Shown: positions 62,019 to 64,000 of the stretch, one piece after another
How the letters are laid out: each line of letters begins with the position of its first letter
Numbering within the stretch: position 1 is the first letter of the stretch
DNA from: Flavobacteriales bacterium
Lineage (GTDB): Bacteria > Bacteroidota > Bacteroidia > Flavobacteriales_D > Crocinitomicaceae
Direction: 5' to 3'
DNA: 64,000 nucleotides
Assembly (NCBI GenBank): GCA_022361195.1
Contig: JAKSBJ010000172.1
Location: forward strand, 1 to 64,000
Notes under the pieces: model-generated
Database searches by the model: none
Told to the model about the DNA's origin: nothing
What the model saw: the letters and a program-made list of their open reading frames with translations, nothing else
Made by a program: the position numbers and the translations under genes

Positions 62019-63179
62019 TTGAACGATTTGAAAAACACAAAACAACATATTCTCATTCTTCCCCGCTGGTATCCTAATAAAGAGGATATACAATTGGGAA
62101 TTTTTATCCGCAATCAGGCTAAGTTAATTAGCTCTCATTATCAAGTGAGTCTTGTTTACGTTCAAGCGGATGCTACAGCTCAATCTACCTTTGAATTGTT
62201 AGAAGATCATTCAAATGGATTTCATGAATTAGTTGTTTATTTCAAATCGGCTAATGGGCCTCTACGCAAATGGATTAATTATCGTCGATACCGAAAAGCG
62301 CAAAAACTGGCTTATGCAAAAGTAAAAGGAGCAATTGACCTTTGTCACGTTCACGTTCCTTACCGCTCGGCCGGGTTGGCTCTAGAACTATTACGCACAA
62401 AAAACATCCCCTTTTTAATTACGGAACATTGGTCGGGTCACCTCAACGGTCTTTATCAACAAAAAAATGCTGCAGATAAAAAACTTTACAAAAAGATTGT
62501 AGGAAAAGCTACGGCTGTATCTACCGTCAGTCAGTTATTGCAACAAAAATTCAAAAGCAATACGGGTTATGATTCTGTGGTTATTCCAAATTACATTGAG
62601 AAAGCCGATATCACCTCTAAAGAGCAAAAGAGCGACGAAAAAATCAGAATTTTATCTGTTTCTGATTTTTATGAGGAAGCGAAAAACATTAGTGGACTCT
62701 TGTCGGGATTTCATTTGGCACTGTTGAATTTAAAGCAGGAGGTAGAATTAAAAATTGTAGGTGATGGCCCTGATAGAGAAAAGATTCAGGAATTTTATTC
62801 GAGACTGGGCTTTGAAAAAAACCAGGTTGTATTTACCGGAAGGGCTCCACACGAAGAGGTTTTGGATGTCATGAATCAATGTGATTTTTATATCTGCAAT
62901 TCCAACTTTGAAACTTTTGGAATGACTGTGGCCGAAGCTCTTTTAGCCGGGAAACCGGTTATTTGTACCAACTGCGGGGGACCAGAGGAGTTTTTGAATT
63001 CAAACAACTCCATTCAAATTGAAAAGAAAAACGATTCGCAACTCTCTGAAGCTATTCAGCAAATGTGTACTAAATACCAAAACTACGATTCTTCAAAAAT
63101 TAGCTCTGAGATAGAGGCTCGATTCGGAAAAGAAGCGATCTTAAAAGCATGGATAGATTTTTATTCTATCAACAAATAG
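62019..63179 (+). CDS. GT4-family glycosyltransferase
   Basis: 386 residues from TTG at 62019; the TTG at 62028 (MKNTKQHILILPRWYP) is also plausible and no ATG is available. The N-terminal Rossmann domain has ILILPRWYPNKEDIQLGIFI and CHVHVPYRSAGLAL. The C-terminal domain has the nucleotide-sugar E-X7-E motif in FETFGMTVAEALLAGKPVIC, followed by GGPEEF. It transfers a sugar from a nucleotide donor with retention; it may build a capsule, lipopolysaccharide or glycoprotein glycan. Monocistronic here. Confidence 0.9.
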   Translation: MNDLKNTKQHILILPRWYPNKEDIQLGIFIRNQAKLISSHYQVSLVYVQADATAQSTFELLEDHSNGFHELVVYFKSANGPLRKWINYRRYRKAQKLAYAKVKGAIDLCHVHVPYRSAGLALELLRTKNIPFLITEHWSGHLNGLYQQKNAADKKLYKKIVGKATAVSTVSQLLQQKFKSNTGYDSVVIPNYIEKADITSKEQKSDEKIRILSVSDFYEEAKNISGLLSGFHLALLNLKQEVELKIVGDGPDREKIQEFYSRLGFEKNQVVFTGRAPHEEVLDVMNQCDFYICNSNFETFGMTVAEALLAGKPVICTNCGGPEEFLNSNNSIQIEKKNDSQLSEAIQQMCTKYQNYDSSKISSEIEARFGKEAILKAWIDFYSINK

Positions 63180-63237
63180 TCCTTATAGACAACGATTTGC
63201 TGTAACAATTCGTTTATTCATTAACAGACTTAAAACT

Positions 63238-63579
63238 ATGAAAAATACATTCCTTTTTTTATTCCTTTTTGCTGGACTCAGTTTATACGGACAAGAACCA
63301 GATGCTCAACAATGTAAAGTGAGCTTTGAAAGAATTGCAGACGAAAACTGCGAAAATAATTGCGGAGATTTTCACATTGTAACGAACTGTAACACACTTC
63401 CCGAATTTAAAATTCAGGTTTATAATCGATGGGGAAATTTGGTTTTCGATTCGTATGATCCAAAGGCTATTTGGGATACCGAAGAAATGGAAGAAGGTGT
63501 TTATGTATTCCAGCTTTCATTTACCAACGAATATGGTGTTACCAGCAGTTACAAAGGAAATGTTACGGTAATAAAATGA
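63238..63579 (+). CDS. Mini secreted protein with a stand-alone CHU_C-like domain (copy 1)
   Basis: 113 residues: a signal peptide (MKNTFLFLFLFAGLSLYG) and one domain that matches the gliding-motility-associated C-terminal (CHU_C, T9SS type B sorting) pattern: EFKIQVYNRWGNLVFDSYD, IWD, EEGVYVFQLSF and GNVTVIK. The usual TPNGDGxND loop is replaced by a Cys-containing loop ENCENNC. Four Cys at 26, 38, 42 and 51 are likely paired. Full-length T9SS type B proteins carry this domain after a long cargo; here no cargo exists. The next copy overlaps by 4 bases (ATGA). Confidence 0.82.
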   Translation: MKNTFLFLFLFAGLSLYGQEPDAQQCKVSFERIADENCENNCGDFHIVTNCNTLPEFKIQVYNRWGNLVFDSYDPKAIWDTEEMEEGVYVFQLSFTNEYGVTSSYKGNVTVIK

Positions 63580-63917
63580 GGCCAATTCTTGGCTTTGTAG
63601 CTCTAATCCTTAGTTTTTCGGCTTTTTCGCAAGAAGAAGTTTCGGATAGTTGTAGTTTTTACGTTCCTGGAATCGTAACTCCAGATTGTGATGGAGATTG
63701 CAGTAGTTTTCAGATCTATTCATCTTGTCCGATGTATGATTTTGAACTTAAAGTTTACAATACCTCCGAAGAGCTTGTCTTTGAATCATTCGATTCGGAT
63801 AAAAAATGGTATCCTTTAGGTAAAAATCCAGATGGTGAATACTATTGGACACTTAGATACACTGATCTTTATGGAATTACAAAAATAGAGAACGGAACGC
63901 TCGTCATACTTCATTAA
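63576..63917 (+). CDS. Mini secreted protein with a stand-alone CHU_C-like domain (copy 2)
   Basis: 113 residues from the ATG at 63576; the frame is open to 63471, but the signal peptide MRPILGFVALILSFSAFSQ begins here and the ATGA overlap supports it. The domain reads VTPDCDGDCSSF (the TPNGDG-like loop with two Cys), FELKVYNTSEELVFESFDS and PDGEYYWTLRY, a diverged version of the CHU_C pattern with RWG lost. Cys at 26, 38, 42 and 51 are in exactly the same positions as in copy 1, and the two proteins have equal length. A tandem duplication is likely. Function unknown. Confidence 0.82.
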   Translation: MRPILGFVALILSFSAFSQEEVSDSCSFYVPGIVTPDCDGDCSSFQIYSSCPMYDFELKVYNTSEELVFESFDSDKKWYPLGKNPDGEYYWTLRYTDLYGITKIENGTLVILH

Positions 63918-63933
63918 TTTATGACTTCTTCTT

Positions 63934-63941
63934 ATTTTTGT
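63934..63941 (+). promoter_or_regulatory. -7 box of the next gene
   Basis: TATTTTTG, a perfect TAnnTTTG, ends 5 nt before the ATG at 63947. Confidence 0.45.
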
Positions 63942-63946
63942 CAGCA

Positions 63947-64000
63947 TGATTCGCCCGGTAAAATCATCTGACGTTCGTGATTTAGTTGAGATTTACAACT
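63947..64000 (+). CDS. N-terminus of a probable GNAT-family acetyltransferase (cut by window end)
   Basis: Only 18 codons are visible, reading MIRPVKSSDVRDLVEIYN. This matches the first strand and helix of many GNAT acetyltransferases (M-I-R-x-A-x-x-x-D-x-x-x-x-x-x-I-Y-N pattern). The gene continues beyond the window, so the call rests on the start only. Confidence 0.5.

Overview
The window looks like a chromosomal segment of a marine or freshwater Bacteroidota, most likely order Flavobacteriales. The evidence is AT-rich DNA, proteins ending in type IX secretion (T9SS) sorting domains, TPR-PD40-OmpA proteins of the PorE kind, a PspC/PadR pair, DUF7935 and DUF1343/NamZ families, a menaquinone gene (menD), and a recurring promoter element TAnnTTTG, the -7 box of the Bacteroidota housekeeping sigma factor. 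Shine-Dalgarno sequences are largely absent, as is usual in this phylum. I see no rRNA, tRNA, CRISPR array, insertion sequence or prophage.

Layout. 1-3060: two unknown small proteins, then a minus-strand marR - nitroreductase - DoxX-like group with repeated TTTACATGTAAA-type operator sites. 3060-3530: a gene-free, hairpin-rich stretch with an orphan promoter. 3531-8700: ettA, a lipoprotein, and the dapB-lepB pair. 8745-27400: mostly minus-strand secreted or envelope proteins (a 1035-residue hydrolase, an Asp-box propeller protein, a TPR-CHAT protein, a T9SS amidase, a Ste24-type protease and a VWA membrane protein), with wbqC-like and GNAT genes on the plus strand. 27500-32200: an EI24 membrane protein, a TPR-PD40 protein and a beta-barrel protein with SPOR-like repeats. 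32215-42976: a minus-strand block with an MFS exporter, a lipoprotein, DUF7935, a second Asp-box protein, a T9SS lectin-like adhesin, menD and an RprXY-like two-component system. 43078-55718: acyltransferase, NamZ-like muramidase, FtsX-like permease, a 2-oxoacid dehydrogenase E2, two adjacent PorE-like proteins, an exonuclease and an FAH-family enzyme. 55917-64000: a Cys-rich acidic lipoprotein, a GMC dehydrogenase operon ending in a gene broken by an in-frame TAG, a PadR-PspC operon, a GT4 glycosyltransferase, two tandem mini CHU_C-domain proteins and the start of a GNAT gene.

The common theme is the cell envelope: export (signal peptidase, T9SS-linked OmpA/PD40 proteins), peptidoglycan turnover (amidase, NamZ, SPOR-like domains), envelope stress (two-component system, PspC, Ste24) and surface or secreted proteins. 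The observations most worth following up are the two tandem 113-residue CHU_C-like proteins with identically placed cysteines, the ECxGG-repeat lipoprotein behind a textbook promoter, the nonsense-interrupted third gene of the GMC operon, the SLT-like/amidase fusion apparently lacking the SLT catalytic Glu, the PadR operator overlapping a promoter, and -7 boxes lying only 5-8 nt before several start codons.
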